A DNA stretch of 64,000 bases from Asterias rubens (GCF_902459465.1 NC_047063.1:23047055-23111054); one strand, 5' to 3'. Positions 24,066-36,447 are shown, counted from the stretch's first letter. Made by a program: numbers and translations. The notes: generated by a model not told the origin, from the sequence alone.

Positions 24066-24545
24066 GGGAATCAATGTGTGGTGAAGAGGTTTTAAACTAC
24101 TGGTTCTTGATAATTTTACTGAGACGAAGTCGAGGTATTATCAAGAACCAGGCCTCGGCGGGTTTAAACCACTGGTTGAAAACCGATTCAACACACTTTG
24201 ATTCCCATTCATAAATACCTTTTCGGTCAAAAAACATCAAAACGTTTTGTTCAAAAAGTAAAATAAATGCTAAAATTATAATGGTTCAATGATTTCTTTC
24301 AACACAACACCCCTCCAGCGATGAAATGGTAAGGCCCTCGGGTAAACAACTCCTTTTAAGGAGATTGCTGTGCGCGTCGTGCTCTCGACCAAAGGAACGA
24401 AGGAACTGTCTTATCAGCACAGGTACAAGCTCGCGTGTCACGCCCATGTTTCAACACTTTTTACTTGTGTTATATCATCCGTTCATACACCCCACGTGAT
24501 ACCCTATCGACCAATCAGAATGGATAAACTGTCTTAGCTATTTAT
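24066..24545. mobile_element. Family E element at the site of the lost His exon
   Basis: Follows TTAA directly and begins where gene 1-like intron sequence stops. The His exon is not found on its far side. Confidence 0.68.
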
Positions 24546-25094
24546 GAATACATTATTTATGAATACATTATGTCAAAAACTACGTTACTTAGGAGAGAGA
24601 GAGCCTACTCTCACAATGTTTTATCAACAGCTCTCCATTGCTCATTGCCAAGTAAGTTTATATGCTAACAATTATTTTAAGTAATCACAATTAGTGTCCA
24701 AGTGCCTTTATAACTAAGCAAAAAAAATTGCTTAAAATATTGTTCTACTCTGCAACAATGAGCAGGATACCATTCTCATATTGTACATGTGATGCGGGAG
24801 TTTGACTGGTAACCTTGTTCTAGTAAGCATAATTTTGATTTGATTGGCTACTTTTTGTGGTTAAGCAGCTCTACTAAATTGGGTTCTGGATATGAGGGTG
24901 AATTTCTCGGGCGGAAAATTGCCAAAGCTTCGTAACTCAATCTTACCTGCAATAACTCATTAATTTCACCGGATTCACTGTTTATTGTAGCATGCAAATT
25001 TTATTGGTGGTGACTTTTGGAAGTTATATTATATATTTCCAATTATTTTTTATTTTTGTATATATTTTTGTTGCAGCTTTCAACATGAAAACGT

Positions 25095-25427
25095 AAAGGC
25101 AGTGGACACTATTGGTAATTACTCAAAATAATTATTAGCATAAAATCTTACTTGGTAACGAGTAATGGGGAGAAGTTGATATAAAACATTGTGACAAACG
25201 GCTCCCTCTAAAAAACTGTAGTTTTCGGATTTAGATTTAAAATTTGAGGTCTCGAAATCAAGCATCTGAAAGCACACAACTTCGTGTGACAAGGGTGTTT
25301 TTTTCTTTTATCGCAAATTTGACGACCAATTGAGCTCAAATTTTGACAGGTTTGTTATTTTATGCATGTTGAGATACACCAACAGTGAAGGCTAGTGACA
25401 ATTACCAACAGTGTCCATTGTCTTTAA
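25095..25427. mobile_element. Family A element, inverse orientation
   Basis: Starts GGCAGTGGACACTATTGGTA and ends near CAGTGTCCATTGTCTTTAAA. Confidence 0.7.
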
Positions 25428-25854
25428 ACCCAAGATGGGCCCGGGTGAGTTTGTTTGCGTATGTCTGCCCAGGTGCCGATTACTCACATAGCACACGCCC
25501 CGAGTTTGTTTCGCAGACTTGTGGGTCATAGTATCTTGACTCCGGTGAAATTAAGTGACTTTTTGCAAGCAAGATTTGAGTTACAAAGCTTTGAAAATTG
25601 TCCGCCCAAGAAACGGGTCCTGACTCTGAAAATGTGTACAACAACAGAACATTCCTCGTGCTAACAAGTATGGTGTTACCGCAAACCAAATTTAGAGGCC
25701 TACCATCATGCATTGCCTAAAAACCCATGAATATCTAATAATAATGATTTTTATAAAGCGGACAAACAACAAAAACAACAACCGCACAAAGAAAAAAATG
25801 AAAATCAAAAAAACAAAAACAAAACACAAAAAAGCTGGTTTGAAAAGAGATTAA

Positions 25855-25973
25855 AGGAACACGTTGCCTTGGATCGGACGAGTTGGTCTACAACAAGCGT
25901 TTGTAACCGGTTGTTATAAAATGCATATGGTTAAAAAGATGTTGTAAAAGACGATACAAGGCAACGTGTTCCT
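25855..25973. mobile_element. Family B deletion derivative
   Basis: Only 119 bp: both ends and TTAA flanks are kept, the hairpin centre is lost. Confidence 0.75.
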
Positions 25974-26081
25974 TTAATAGTAAACAAACATCTTCAGTTT
26001 TTGTTGTATATATGCACGTTCCTATGCAAACCTTAACATTTAGAATGATTAATAATATAAATAATATGATTAGTTTCAATA

Positions 26082-26512
26082 AAGGCAGTGGACACTATCG
26101 GTAATTACTCGAAGTAATTGTTAAAACATAATTACTCGAAGTAATTGTTAAACATAAAACATCCTTACTTGGTGACGAGTAATGGGAAGAGGTTGATAGT
26201 TGAAGCATTGTGAGAAACGGCTCCCTCTCTGATGAAGTGCCATAGTTTTCAAGAAAGAAGTAATTTTCCACGAATTTGATTTCGCGACCTCAGATTTAGA
26301 ATTTGAGGTCTCGAAATCAAACATCTAAAAAAAGCACACAACTTCGTGTGTGACAAGGTTTTTTTTTTTTCTTTCGTTATCATCTCGCAACTTCGATGAC
26401 CATTAAATTGAGCTCAAATTTTCACCGCTTTGTAAGCGTATGCATCATGTTGAGGTACTCCACCATGTGAGAAGACTGGTCTTTGACATTTACCAATAGT
26501 GTCCAATGTCAG
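26082..26512. mobile_element. Family A element with short internal duplication
   Basis: Near its start ATTACTCGAAGTAATTGTTA is repeated in tandem, lengthening an otherwise typical copy. Confidence 0.7.
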
Positions 26513-26834
26513 AATGCAATTCAAATATTATTTTAATGTGGAGCCCTTCCAGTATAACCCACTACGACATCATTGTTAAGTTCCCATATTGAACTGGCGT
26601 AGATGAATCCAGAGCGTTGGTCACAACACACCCTATTTATTTCTTCTGTTCAATATTATTTACTGGGGTAAAAATAATTCTTTATTTAAAAATGAGTTGA
26701 AACTAGAGTTTAGTAATACCATCATGAGTTTCATTTCTGTCTTTCGTAAAGTCTAGTTTACCGTTTCAAGGAATTTTGGTTGTTAACCCATACACCGATG
26801 TGTGTTAGCACTGTATACTCATTACTTTCCGGAG

Positions 26835-26945
26835 TCATGTGAACAAATATCACAGGCATGTTACTCAGGTGGGATTCGAACCCACGATCCTTGCAATTCT
26901 AGAGCAGTTTTTCACATGACTCGGGAAAGTACTGAGATACAGTGC
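26835..26945 (-). mobile_element. tRNA-like SINE remnant
   Basis: CGTGGGTTCGAATCCCACCT on the minus strand is a B box with paired arm. It is framed by inverted sequence (ACACCGATGTGTGTTAGCAC and inverse). A related piece is at 36,555-36,690. Confidence 0.4.
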
Positions 26946-27093
26946 TAACACACATCGGTGTATGGGTAAACAACCAAAATTAATATTCTTTATCCCCGAT
27001 GCAAAATTTAACATCTTTTATATCGTTTCAATAAAACAATAAAAGGGCATTGGTTGTATTAGCTCCATAATTGTACCCATCCATTCTCCTTAC

Positions 27094-27315
27094 CTGCTGC
27101 GGGGACACAGGGCATGATCTCACACCTGTTGTACTCGGTGCTTCCGCCTGAGCACTGCGTGCGCGTATCGCACGGGCAGACCCGGGTTCGGGTCCTCTCC
27201 CCGGTGCCGCATGGTGCGTTACACTCGGTCCACACACCCCAGTCATCCCAACCCCGGCACGGTGGTGGGCCCGGCGGTGGGCTCGTCGGTGGGCTCGTCG
27301 TTTGCGGCTTCGGGC
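27094..27315 (-). CDS. Gene 2 exon 2: thrombospondin type-1 repeat
   Basis: This 222-nt exon is symmetric, phase 1 to phase 1. It starts with a Pro/Thr-rich linker (QTTSPPTSPPPGPPP), then the TSP1 pattern WDDWGVWTECNAPCGTGERT, RTRVCPCDTRTQCSGGS and YNRCEIMPC. It shows the WxxW, CxxxCGxGxxxRxR and six-Cys features of TSP1 domains, which bind matrix or glycosaminoglycans and help target extracellular proteases. The phases let this exon be added to or skipped from the signal-peptide/protease join without a frame change, a typical shuffled module. The acceptor is CTTCACAACAG and the donor GTAAGG. Its GC content is far above that of the flanks. Confidence 0.88.
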
Positions 27316-27571
27316 CTGTTGTGAAGTAACATTTGTGTTATTTAATAACTTCACACTTGTTTTTTTTTCTTTAAACGTTGTAGTTTGTTCACGTTTTGTT
27401 CATTACAAAATAGACTGAGGTAAAAGGAGGACAAATTCAGGAACAGCTGCTTCAGCAACAAAAACAACCTTAGTACACAAATTGTGCTAATCAGAATAGG
27501 AAAACCTGTCGATTTTGTTTTATCTGTGTACCTTCTGTGACTTAATAACAACAACAACAATTTTTACTTAC

Positions 27572-27644
27572 AACAAAGGGAAAGTTGGGGACAGATCCCT
27601 GCGAGACAGACGAAGAGCATCCCGACAGCGGAAAGGTTGAACAT
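27572..27644 (-). CDS. Gene 2 exon 1: signal peptide
   Basis: It starts at ATG (27644-27642) and encodes [20 protein letters not shown] then LSLC plus one base, with donor GTAAGT. It has the same length and phase as gene 1 exon 1, with four residue changes or fewer. Confidence 0.8.
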
Positions 27645-27755
27645 CTTGATCGCGTACTTTCAGATCAGTTGTGCAGAAACGAGCTAAGTTTCGGTTGTGC
27701 GTTTGTGGCTCCCTCTCCAGATTTTCAGTTATGATACAAGTTTTGTTTGAACTAC

Positions 27756-27764
27756 TTTTTATAG
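27756..27764 (-). promoter_or_regulatory. TATA box of gene 2
   Basis: CTATAAAAA on the minus strand lies 112-120 bp before the start codon. It is the counterpart of the degraded TATGTAAAA of gene 1. It implies an 80-90 nt 5' UTR. Confidence 0.5.
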
Positions 27765-28687
27765 ATCACAACGTCAAGCAACTATGTGATTTTGGCCCAA
27801 TTTAATAGAACTGCTAAGCACAACAATTTGCTAAGTTGGAATTTTTGCCTTGATAAAAACCAACCAAATTTCCGCGTGATTTGCAGTATAAGCAAACAAC
27901 AGCTGAAATACAGTAACAAGCAATATGCAACAAATGGAAATTTGGTTGGTATCCTGTTTTTTTTTATCAAGGAATACATTTTATGCTAAGCAAGTTTTCG
28001 TGCTTAGTAGCTCTAGGCAAGTAAGATTTTATTCGAATAACAACAGGCAGTGACTCCCCCTTTTGTTGTCGAATACCTGGGTCGGACAATATTCGATGCA
28101 ACATGTGACTGAGCTCGGTTTTAGGCTTTAACCAAAGGGTTGGATGCGCTGAAGGGAACATTTCAAGTTTTGTGAAGTCCCACCAATCAAACCAGCCTAG
28201 GCCTAAGCTCTATATGCCTTTCTCATATTATTTCACACAATGGCTTGCTTGGCGAGACACGCAAGAACGGGACCTTTTATTTGGGCATATTCACACCACC
28301 TGGCTCGTGCTTTGTACCATAGAATCAGGCCATAATATGAAACCAATAACTTATATATACCTCAAAAAAATAGGCAACTGATGTGGAAGTGCAATTGTTT
28401 GACGAATCTAAACACTGCACTTTTAGATAGGTTACTTCATTGTCACTGTTTTTCCCCAGGCACTTTGAGAACAAATTCCTTTTTCCGCCTCAGCGGTTTA
28501 AACAAAATCAATTGAACGTGCCTAGAATGTATGATGAAAATGATAAGTGGTCCGATTTTTGTTTTTAGTTTTTGTGTGATTAAAACTTCAAAGATTGGTT
28601 TTATATGAGTGAGTGTTTAAATGAAAACATGAGAATGACTGTAATCCTTCCAAAACAAAGGACCCAATTTACGTCAAATGACGTTAA

Positions 28688-29051
28688 AAGAACACGTTGC
28701 CACGGATCGGTCGAGTTGGTCTATACAAAGCGTTTGTAGCCGTTTGTAATAAAATGCCTATGGTTAGGCAATGATCTACACAAATTTGCCTCAAAATTGC
28801 GTGGTTTTCCTTTTCCTTTTCACGGTCGGCCATTTATGGGAGTCAAAAATTTGAGACCCATGAATGGCCAACCGTGTTTGTCGACGAAGTAAAAGGAAAA
28901 CCACGCAATTTCGAATGATACTTGTGTGGATCATTATATTCTACTTTTAAAATATCTTTTAAAATATCTTCATAATCATATGCATTTTATAACAAACGGT
29001 TACATACGCTTTTCAAGGACCAACTCGACCGATTCAAGGCAACGTGTTCCT
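28688..29051. mobile_element. Family B hairpin element
   Basis: TTAA at 28,684 and 29,052; central palindrome as in the reference copy, with some decay. Confidence 0.75.
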
Positions 29052-29055
29052 TTAA

Positions 29056-29365
29056 AGACACTGGACATTATTGGCAGTTGTCAATTAGACTAAAGCCTTC
29101 ACAGTTGGTGTATATCAACATATGCATAAAAATACAAACCTGTGAAAATTTGAGCTCAATCGGTCGTCGAAGTTGCGGGCAATAACGAAAGAAAAAACAC
29201 CCCTGTCACACGAAGTCGTGATGTGCTTCACAATCATGCTTGATATCGAGACCTCAAATTCTAAATCGTCTCGAAATCAAATTCGTGCGAAAATACTTCT
29301 TTCTCGAAAATTACATTACTTATTAAAAGAGGGAGCTTTTCTCACAATATTTTATATTATATAAC
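29056..29365. mobile_element. Family A element abutting a family B element
   Basis: Begins right after TTAA (29,052-29,055), which also ends the family B copy to its left. The far end is truncated. Confidence 0.65.
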
Positions 29366-29607
29366 ATCAGGTGTGCCTGACCAATTTTAGGGCCAGTGTG
29401 ACCAGAAAATTCGTCTCGAAGTGACCCAGAAAAGGGTTAGACGGACTGTCGCAAAATCCGAGCTAAAACCACCCGTTGTTGTTTACATGTTTACGGATCA
29501 GAGCTGCATACCCTGATAATGTGGTATTCGGGTCAATTCAAACGAATCATGTAAAAAGCTTTGGTCGATACAGTATTAGTGAAGATAGCTAAGTTACTTG
29601 TGTGTGT

Positions 29608-30665
29608 TGCGATGATCGTGATCAATCACAACCTTACCTCACCGGACTATCAAATCCATTTTAAATGTACCTTTCCCCCTTATTAACTAAACTCATGCCT
29701 TAAAATTAAAATAAGGGAATAAAAGGGTAGCGACGAGTTCTTAAATTCGGCTGTTAAAACCGGCAGGGTCGTTGCCGTGTGATAAAAGCCTGAGCCGAGG
29801 CGAGGGCCTTTATCGCACGGCAACGCACCCTGTAATGTGTTGTAATAACTCGTTACTTTGTCCACGAACAGGGGAATTTTGTTTTCTTTGTTATTAGTTT
29901 CAAAGATCCGGATCTGATGAGAACTTGCAACTAATACTTCGTGCTTCTAAAAGTGGTGCTTTTAAAGACTCTTATGGACACTATTGGTAATTGTCAAAGA
30001 CCAGTCCTCTAACTTGGTGTATCTCAACATATTATTTAAAATAACAAACCTGTGAAAATTTTAGCTTAAAGCCATTGGACCCTTTCGGTAAACAGTATTG
30101 TCCAAGGCCCACACTTCGTGTATCACAACTTCTATATCAAATAACAAACCTGTGAAAATTTAGGCTCAATCGGTCATCGGTGTCGGGAGAAAACAACGGG
30201 AAAACCCACTCTTGTTTCCGCGCATTTCGCCGTCTCATGACATGTGTTTAAAATAAATCCGTAATTCTCGTTAACGAGAATTTATATTGTTTTGCTGTTT
30301 TCTCAAAAAGTAAAGCATTTCATGGAATAATATTTCAAGAGAAGTCTTTCACCATTGCCTTCTGTAAACCCTGTAAGTTATTTGTAAATCTGTGAACTTT
30401 TATTTTTTTTTCTGAACCGAAAGGGTCCAATGGCTTTAACTGGTAGTCGAAGTTTTACGATAATAATGAAAGAAAAATACCATTGTCTCACGAAGTTGTA
30501 TGCTTTCAGATACTTGATTTCGAGACCTCAAAATCTAATTCTGAGGTCTCGAAATCAATATCTTGGAATATTATTTCTTTGTCGAAAACTACGTCACTTC
30601 AAAGGGAGCCGTTTCTCACAATATTTTATACTATCAACCTCTCCCAATTACTCGTTACCAAGAAA
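29608..30665. repeat. Left arm of a large inverted duplication
   Basis: Reverse-complement match to 32,045-32,775, including the hairpin CCGTGTGATAAAAGCC/GGCCTTTATCGCACGG and a family A element. This arm additionally holds a family C element (30,070-30,435) that the other arm lacks. Confidence 0.8.
30070..30435. mobile_element. Family C element inside the left inverted arm
   Basis: Splits a family A copy at TTAA; the right arm at about 32,318 shows the unsplit site (TTAGCTTAATTGG on the opposite strand). Confidence 0.82.
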
Positions 30666-31314
30666 GTAATTGATTCAAGTCAATGTCATGGCAATGGGGG
30701 TTACAAGTCCTTTCGTTTGAAGCAACAAAATGTTCTTTTTACCAGTTTCATTATGGCTTTAGAAGGATTCAAGGCCATTCGTGTTTGGCTGTGGGTTTTT
30801 GCAGCGACCTTTCCTTCGTTTGTTATGGTGTTTTTGTGGGTTCTGTTCTTGATACCTGGATTTGCATTTGTTTTTATGTTTTCTAATAGGATTGTGTAAT
30901 TTTAAAAGCGTTTGAGTGCAATCTCCTTTTAGTATCAAATAATTATATTTCTCCCGATTTGTATACTTTTTATATAACCTTGGCAGCCCCTGCCCAACTT
31001 GCAATCAATAATGTCTAAAGATTAAAACAAAACAATAATAATAAAAACAGGTACACAATAAAATTACGCCATACTTCCATGAAAACTAGCGACAACTACA
31101 AGTAACAGTAAACATAAATATAATAAATAAAGTTCGGGCCGTTTCAGTGGTAAGCAGAAGCTTGTAAAAAACAGCCAAACAAACAAACAAAGAAACAAAA
31201 CAAATAGACAGACATGCAAACAAAAGGACGGACGAAACTAATACATGACAGCTATACTCCGAGACAAGAGTAGATTAGAGGAAATACAAAATCATAATAT
31301 TAGCGACAAGGACA

Positions 31315-31880
31315 GACAGTGGACACTATTTTCCCACTTGCTGTATCTCAACATATCGAAAAAATAACAAACTTGTGAAAATTTTGACTCAATTGGTCAT
31401 TGAAGTTGCGAGATAATAATGAAAGAAAAAACACCCTTGTCACACGAAGTTGTGTGCGTTTATAATGGTTGATTTCGAGACCTCAAATTCTAAATCTGAG
31501 GTCTCGAAATCAAATTCGTTGAAAATTACTTCTTTCTCGAAAACTATGTCACTTCAGAGTGAGCCGTTTCTCACAATGTTTTATACCATCAACCTCTCCC
31601 CATTACTAGTCACCAAGTAAGGTTTTATGCTAATAATTATTTTTTTGTAATTGCCAATAGTGTCCACTGCCTTAGGCAGCGGACACTATTGGCAATTACT
31701 TAATTTCGAGACCACAGAATTAAATGTTTAGGTCTCGTAACCAATCATCTAAAAGCACACAAATTCGTGTAACAAGAATGCTTATTCTTTCATTATCATC
31801 TCGCAACTTCGACGACCAATTATTGGTATCAAATTTTTACAGGTTTGTTATTATATGCATCAGTGAAATCTTAATCTAAC
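31315..31880. mobile_element. Two family A copies head to tail
   Basis: A full copy (31,315-31,672) meets a partial second copy (to about 31,880) at AGTGTCCACTGCC/TTAGGCAGCGGACACTATT. Confidence 0.65.
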
Positions 31881-32044
31881 AACGACCAAAAACGGATCAC
31901 TAATTTCCTTATGTCATTCTGTACACGATCAAAATACGGGTTTTAATTATTTCAAATTGCTGGAGTGGAAACTGTAGTTTTTTATCAATTTTATTTAAAA
32001 TACAAGAACATACAGAGACAGTGACGTAATGTATCTATTGAAAG

Positions 32045-32775
32045 CAGTGGACACTATAGGTTGTTACTCAAAATAATTATTATCATAAAACATTTCTTGG
32101 TAACGAGTAATTGGGAGAGGTTGATAGTATAAAATATTGTGAGAAACGGCTCCCTTTGAAGTGACGTAGTTTTCGACAAAGAAATAATATTCCAAGATAT
32201 TGATTTCGAGACCTCAGAATTAGATTTTGAGGTCTCGAAAGCAAGCATCTGAAAGCAAACAACTTCGTGTGACAATGGGATTTTTCTTTCATTATTTTTG
32301 TAAAACTTCGACTACCAATTAAGCTAAAATTTTCACAGGTTTGTTATTTTAAATAGTATGTTGAGATACACCAAGTGAGAGGATTGGTCTTTGACAATTA
32401 CCAATAGTGTCCATAAAAGTCTTTAAAAGCACCAAGTATTATTTCCAATTTCTCATCAGATCCGGGTCTTTGAAATTAATAACAAAGAAAACAAAATTCC
32501 CCTGTTCGTGGACAAAGTAACGAGTTATTACAACACATTGCAGGGTGCGTTGCCGTGCGATAAAGGCCCTCGCCTCGGCTCAGGCTTTTATCACACGGCA
32601 ACGACCCTGCCGGTTTTAACAGCCGAATTTAAGAACTCGTCGCTACCCTTTTATTCCCTTATTGTAATTTTAAGGCATGAGTTTTGTTAATAAGGGGGGA
32701 AAGGTACCTTTAAAATGGACTTGATAGTCCGGTGAGGGAGGGTTGTGATTGATCACGATCATCGCAACACACACG
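32045..32775. repeat. Right arm of the inverted duplication
   Basis: Inverse of 29,608-30,665 without the family C insertion. The arms flank about 1.4 kb (30,670-32,040) that holds further family A copies and no supported gene. Confidence 0.8.
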
Positions 32776-32789
32776 GTCAAATTGACATA

Positions 32790-33030
32790 AATGTTGAAAG
32801 ATATGTAAGTTTTAATGTCACACAGGGCCGTCCTGCCACTAGACTGTCTTCTGATCCCTTCAGGTTATCAGTTCCTCGTTGCAAAACAGAGTCCCGTAAG
32901 TCGTTTTATTTTCAGCGGACTGTCCCTATGTGGAACCAGCTTCCGCTGTCAGTCAGATCTAATGTGTCCTTGTCAGCATTTAAGACTCTTCTGCCCCAAT
33001 TTTACAGGGACAAGTTTGTTTCTGACTTTT
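32790..33030 (+). mobile_element. LINE reverse-transcriptase tail fragment
   Basis: RYVSFNVTQGRPATRLSSDP, RLSVPRCKTE, FYFQRTVPMWNQLPLSVRSN and FKTLLPQFYRD match the conserved end of a LINE reverse transcriptase. It begins next to the right arm of the inverted duplication and ends at the Penelope-like fragment. Confidence 0.65.
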
Positions 33031-33445
33031 TAGCGGATGTACTTGTGGTAAAGTGTACATTGGCGAGACCGGTAGAGACCTAACTACCAGGCTAAAAGAA
33101 CATAAAGCACACGGCCGCAGAGGGGAATATGACAAATCTGCCATTGTCAAACACTCCACCGATTTAGACCATGTCATAGATTGGGATCAGGCTCGCATCA
33201 TAGCACCTGAGAGACATTGGTATACAAGGCGCATAAGGGAAGCTATCGAAATATACAGACACGACACTGTGCCACAAGATATCGGCTATTTCATTAGCAG
33301 CATTTGGCAACTATCCTACCACCCTCCTCCTCTAACAACCCCCAACCTACTGACACGCCTCACTACACCCGAGAGGTTTCTCACACAATGGCCAACCCTG
33401 AGCCCTGAGCCCGGCAACCACACAACCAATCAGAGCATTGATTGA
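33031..33445 (+). mobile_element. Penelope-like element fragment: GIY-YIG endonuclease
   Basis: The frame contains CTCGKVYIGETGRDLTTRLK, EHKAHGRR, SAIVKHSTDLDHVIDWDQ, RIIAPERHWYTRRIREAIEI. The YIGETGR motif and downstream Arg/Glu residues are those of the GIY-YIG nuclease at the C-terminus of Penelope-like reverse transcriptases. The reverse-transcriptase part is absent. Stop TGA at 33,443-33,445. Confidence 0.75.
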
Positions 33446-33504
33446 CCTGCAGTGGATCCACTGAACCCCTATAAATAAGCCCACTCTTCTTTACCTTTTC
33501 AGTC

Positions 33505-33551
33505 TCCTGACGATGACTAGAGCAAGCTAGTCGAAACGTTGAGACCAATTT
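33505..33551 (+). ncRNA. Hammerhead-like ribozyme core downstream of the Penelope fragment
   Basis: CTGACGA is followed by a 6-bp hairpin (GACTAG / CTAGTC around AGCAAG) and then GAAAC, the CUGANGA-stem II-GAAA core. GTCTC upstream can pair with GAGAC downstream. Penelope-like elements are known to carry hammerhead motifs in their terminal repeats. A compact stem III with a clear cleavage site was not resolved, so activity is uncertain. Confidence 0.5.
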
Positions 33552-34399
33552 CAGAACTGACTCCGCGGCAGTACAGTTAATTACGCTATAAGCTAAAGTA
33601 GTAGTCCAGTCTAATTTCTACACCATCCGCCCTGGTAATAGTTAAAAAGCAGGACAGTTCTTTTCAGAACTGAGAAGTCTCCCGAACCTCTGAGCATCCA
33701 CTCTTTCAAAAGAGATTTTACTCATGGTTGTACATTACCGACTTGATTACAAGACTAGGTTAGAGACCGTGCTCCATTCTTGTTTCCGACTGAGAAAGTG
33801 ATGGGGCCTCACATTTCTTCCTTAAACAAAAACACGACGCAATTTTATTTTTGTTCCTTGGAGATGTTTTGTGTGCACTTTGGGGGAAATCGAGAGCAAA
33901 CTTGCACTATTTATAAATCTTCAGAGCTGGGACATCATTCTAAGCCGGTACCGAGAAACTAAAACTTGATTTGAGATGGCCTTTATGAACATCAATGTAT
34001 GCATAACAATTATTCGAATAAGTGTCATGTGTTTTGTTGTTTAACAGGCAAACTAACTCACTTCTAACTTTAACTTTATTTCAGAAGAGAAATAGAATTA
34101 GCTGTTTCAAACTGCTTCCCAACCAAAACTAAAATTAGGTTTGAGTATACACGTAAATGCAAAATAATGTCAATGGTCTCACGTTTTGGCCCTAATAAAA
34201 ACTCTAATAGGGGTATGGGATAATAACAAAGCGTGTTGTCGCAACCATGACACTCATTCATGAAGCCATCAACAATGGGACAATAATGATGGCACAATTA
34301 CCCGGATATCTTGAATAAATACCAGTGTATGGAAGGAACCCGAAAGCTTGAAATACAATTAAAATTATTTAGTGACCATACAAATGTTAAAACGACCAC

Positions 34400-34915
34400 T
34401 GCACTGGGACAAATGTCACAGTTCTGCTTAACAGTACGCAAATTTTCGTGCTTACCGTAGCAGACAAATTTGCAAGGTGAAAGGTTAGCAAGAAACATAT
34501 GGCGGCCAAATTGCGCGTTCACCACGGAGATGTACTGTGACGTCATGTATTTTCGTGCAGTAAGCATTGGAATGTTACCATGCCTTGTCGTGTGCTAACG
34601 GTTAGCAGCACTATGAAATGCAAATTACACAGTAAGCACAAAATCGGACGCTAAGCAGCTCTCAGTGCCCAATTTCATAGAGCTGCTATAGGCACCAAAA
34701 TTTTGCTTAGCATGACACTTCTTTCTTGATAGAAGCAAAATTTAACCAAATTCCCACGTGATTTTCAGGAAAAGCAAACAACAGCTGAATACCAGAACAA
34801 GCAATACGTAACACGCAATAAATGAAAATTAGGGCTGTAATCCTGTTTTTATCATCAAGGAAGAAATGGCATGCAAATGTTTTTTCTGAACAGCTCTATG
34901 AAATTGGGCACTGGT
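34400..34915. mobile_element. Two family H elements in tandem
   Basis: The elements meet at CAGTGCCCAATTTCATAGAG (about 34,672); the last ends GCTCTATGAAATTGGGC. Confidence 0.62.
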
Positions 34916-35559
34916 CTTCAGCCGATTCGTGTATGCAGAAGCATCTGATTGGGCAGTTTTGAAAAAATCTATAAATTATTCAAATTGTAGGCGTACGCGA
35001 ACAATAACAATTCATTTGGAACAGATGATGTGGAGTCATCCTTTATGACGAAGCTGAGTCAACCATCATCCACGTTAAAACCCTTACATTGATTGAAAAC
35101 GTATGAGACGTATAGACATCGTATAAAGAAAGAATTTACTGCATTTTGTGACTGAAAATCTGTTCTGTAATTTCAATAAACAAGATTGTTTCACCCTATT
35201 TATTCCGGTTTTATTTAATTCATGTTTTATAGGCAATGGATTCAGCTAGTAAAACAGATAGATAAAAGTGTCGATGCGAAGAAGAGACCCTAGCACTTTT
35301 GATAAAACTACTTACTTTACTGAAGAAATTAACACAGTAAAAACTCATTTTAAATATTCTCTCAGTCTTAAAATTAATGTAGTTACAGTTTTTGAAAATA
35401 TTACCACCCCCATTAGCCGCCACGCATAACCGCACGCACAAACTGAGCATATGCTAGTCTTGGCCTAAGACGACAGTGTTTGATAGTGGAAAGCGCGCCC
35501 TATGATTTAACAAACTTAAAGTCACCTGGAAATACAATTTTTATTTCAAGCATAAGAGT

Positions 35560-35760
35560 ACATGTTTAGTAACAATAAAACAGTTTTTTTTAGTAATTGT
35601 TTGGAACGACTTATATGTTTAAATGTGTACTTTTAATGAGCTAGGTCTGGGAGGGTACATCTTTTTTGATGACAGTTTTTTTTTTTTTTACTTTTGCCCT
35701 TTCCTGGACGGCCTGTGCTTGTTTTATTGTTTGTCCGAAGAATTAAAATAAATAAAATAA
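35560..35760. repeat. Dispersed repeat, inverse of 6,575-6,790
   Basis: GAGCTAGGTCTGGGAGGG and CCTTTCCTGGACGGCCTGTG match the first copy's complement. Confidence 0.6.
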
Positions 35761-36255
35761 AACAAAAAATAGACAAAGTTGTTTGGGGGGGTTGACTCCG
35801 CCTACCCCTTTTGTGCACCAATCGAGGCAGATTTTGCCTTGATACGTAGAGTAAATACACGTGCAAAGTACATGCAAGTCCAAGTCGTGAGCTTGTACGT
35901 TTCGAAAAAAGTTTGTTCTTAATTTTCCGCCAATGCCGACCAAGTGTATTGCTGCTGGACGAAGCAAAACAACTAAAGATGGGGTCAGTCTGCATGGCTG
36001 GGGTCAATTTCACATAGGCTAAGATTGATCGTACCTGCAAATCAATCGCAGTTGCTTAGTAAAGTGTGATGTCACAATACGAAAGGCTTTGGTGATTCTG
36101 AAAATTTGTCTTATGATGGATTTTATTGCGGGGTGTTTTGGGTGTCGGAATATAGGGGTGTCGGAACATAGGGGTGTCAAAATCCAGTGAAATTATCATC
36201 ACAGTTACTTTGACCTATTTGTCAATATGAATTTTATGATTGTTTTGGGATTAAA

Positions 36256-36447
<192 letters not shown>

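Noticed and set aside
30483-30899. 138-aa frame with a hydrophobic C-terminal half
   Set aside because: Starts inside a family A element and runs out into unrelated sequence; no homology or splice support.
35633-36040. 135-aa minus-strand frame
   Set aside because: Most of it is the dispersed repeat also found at 6,575-6,790; no recognisable domain.
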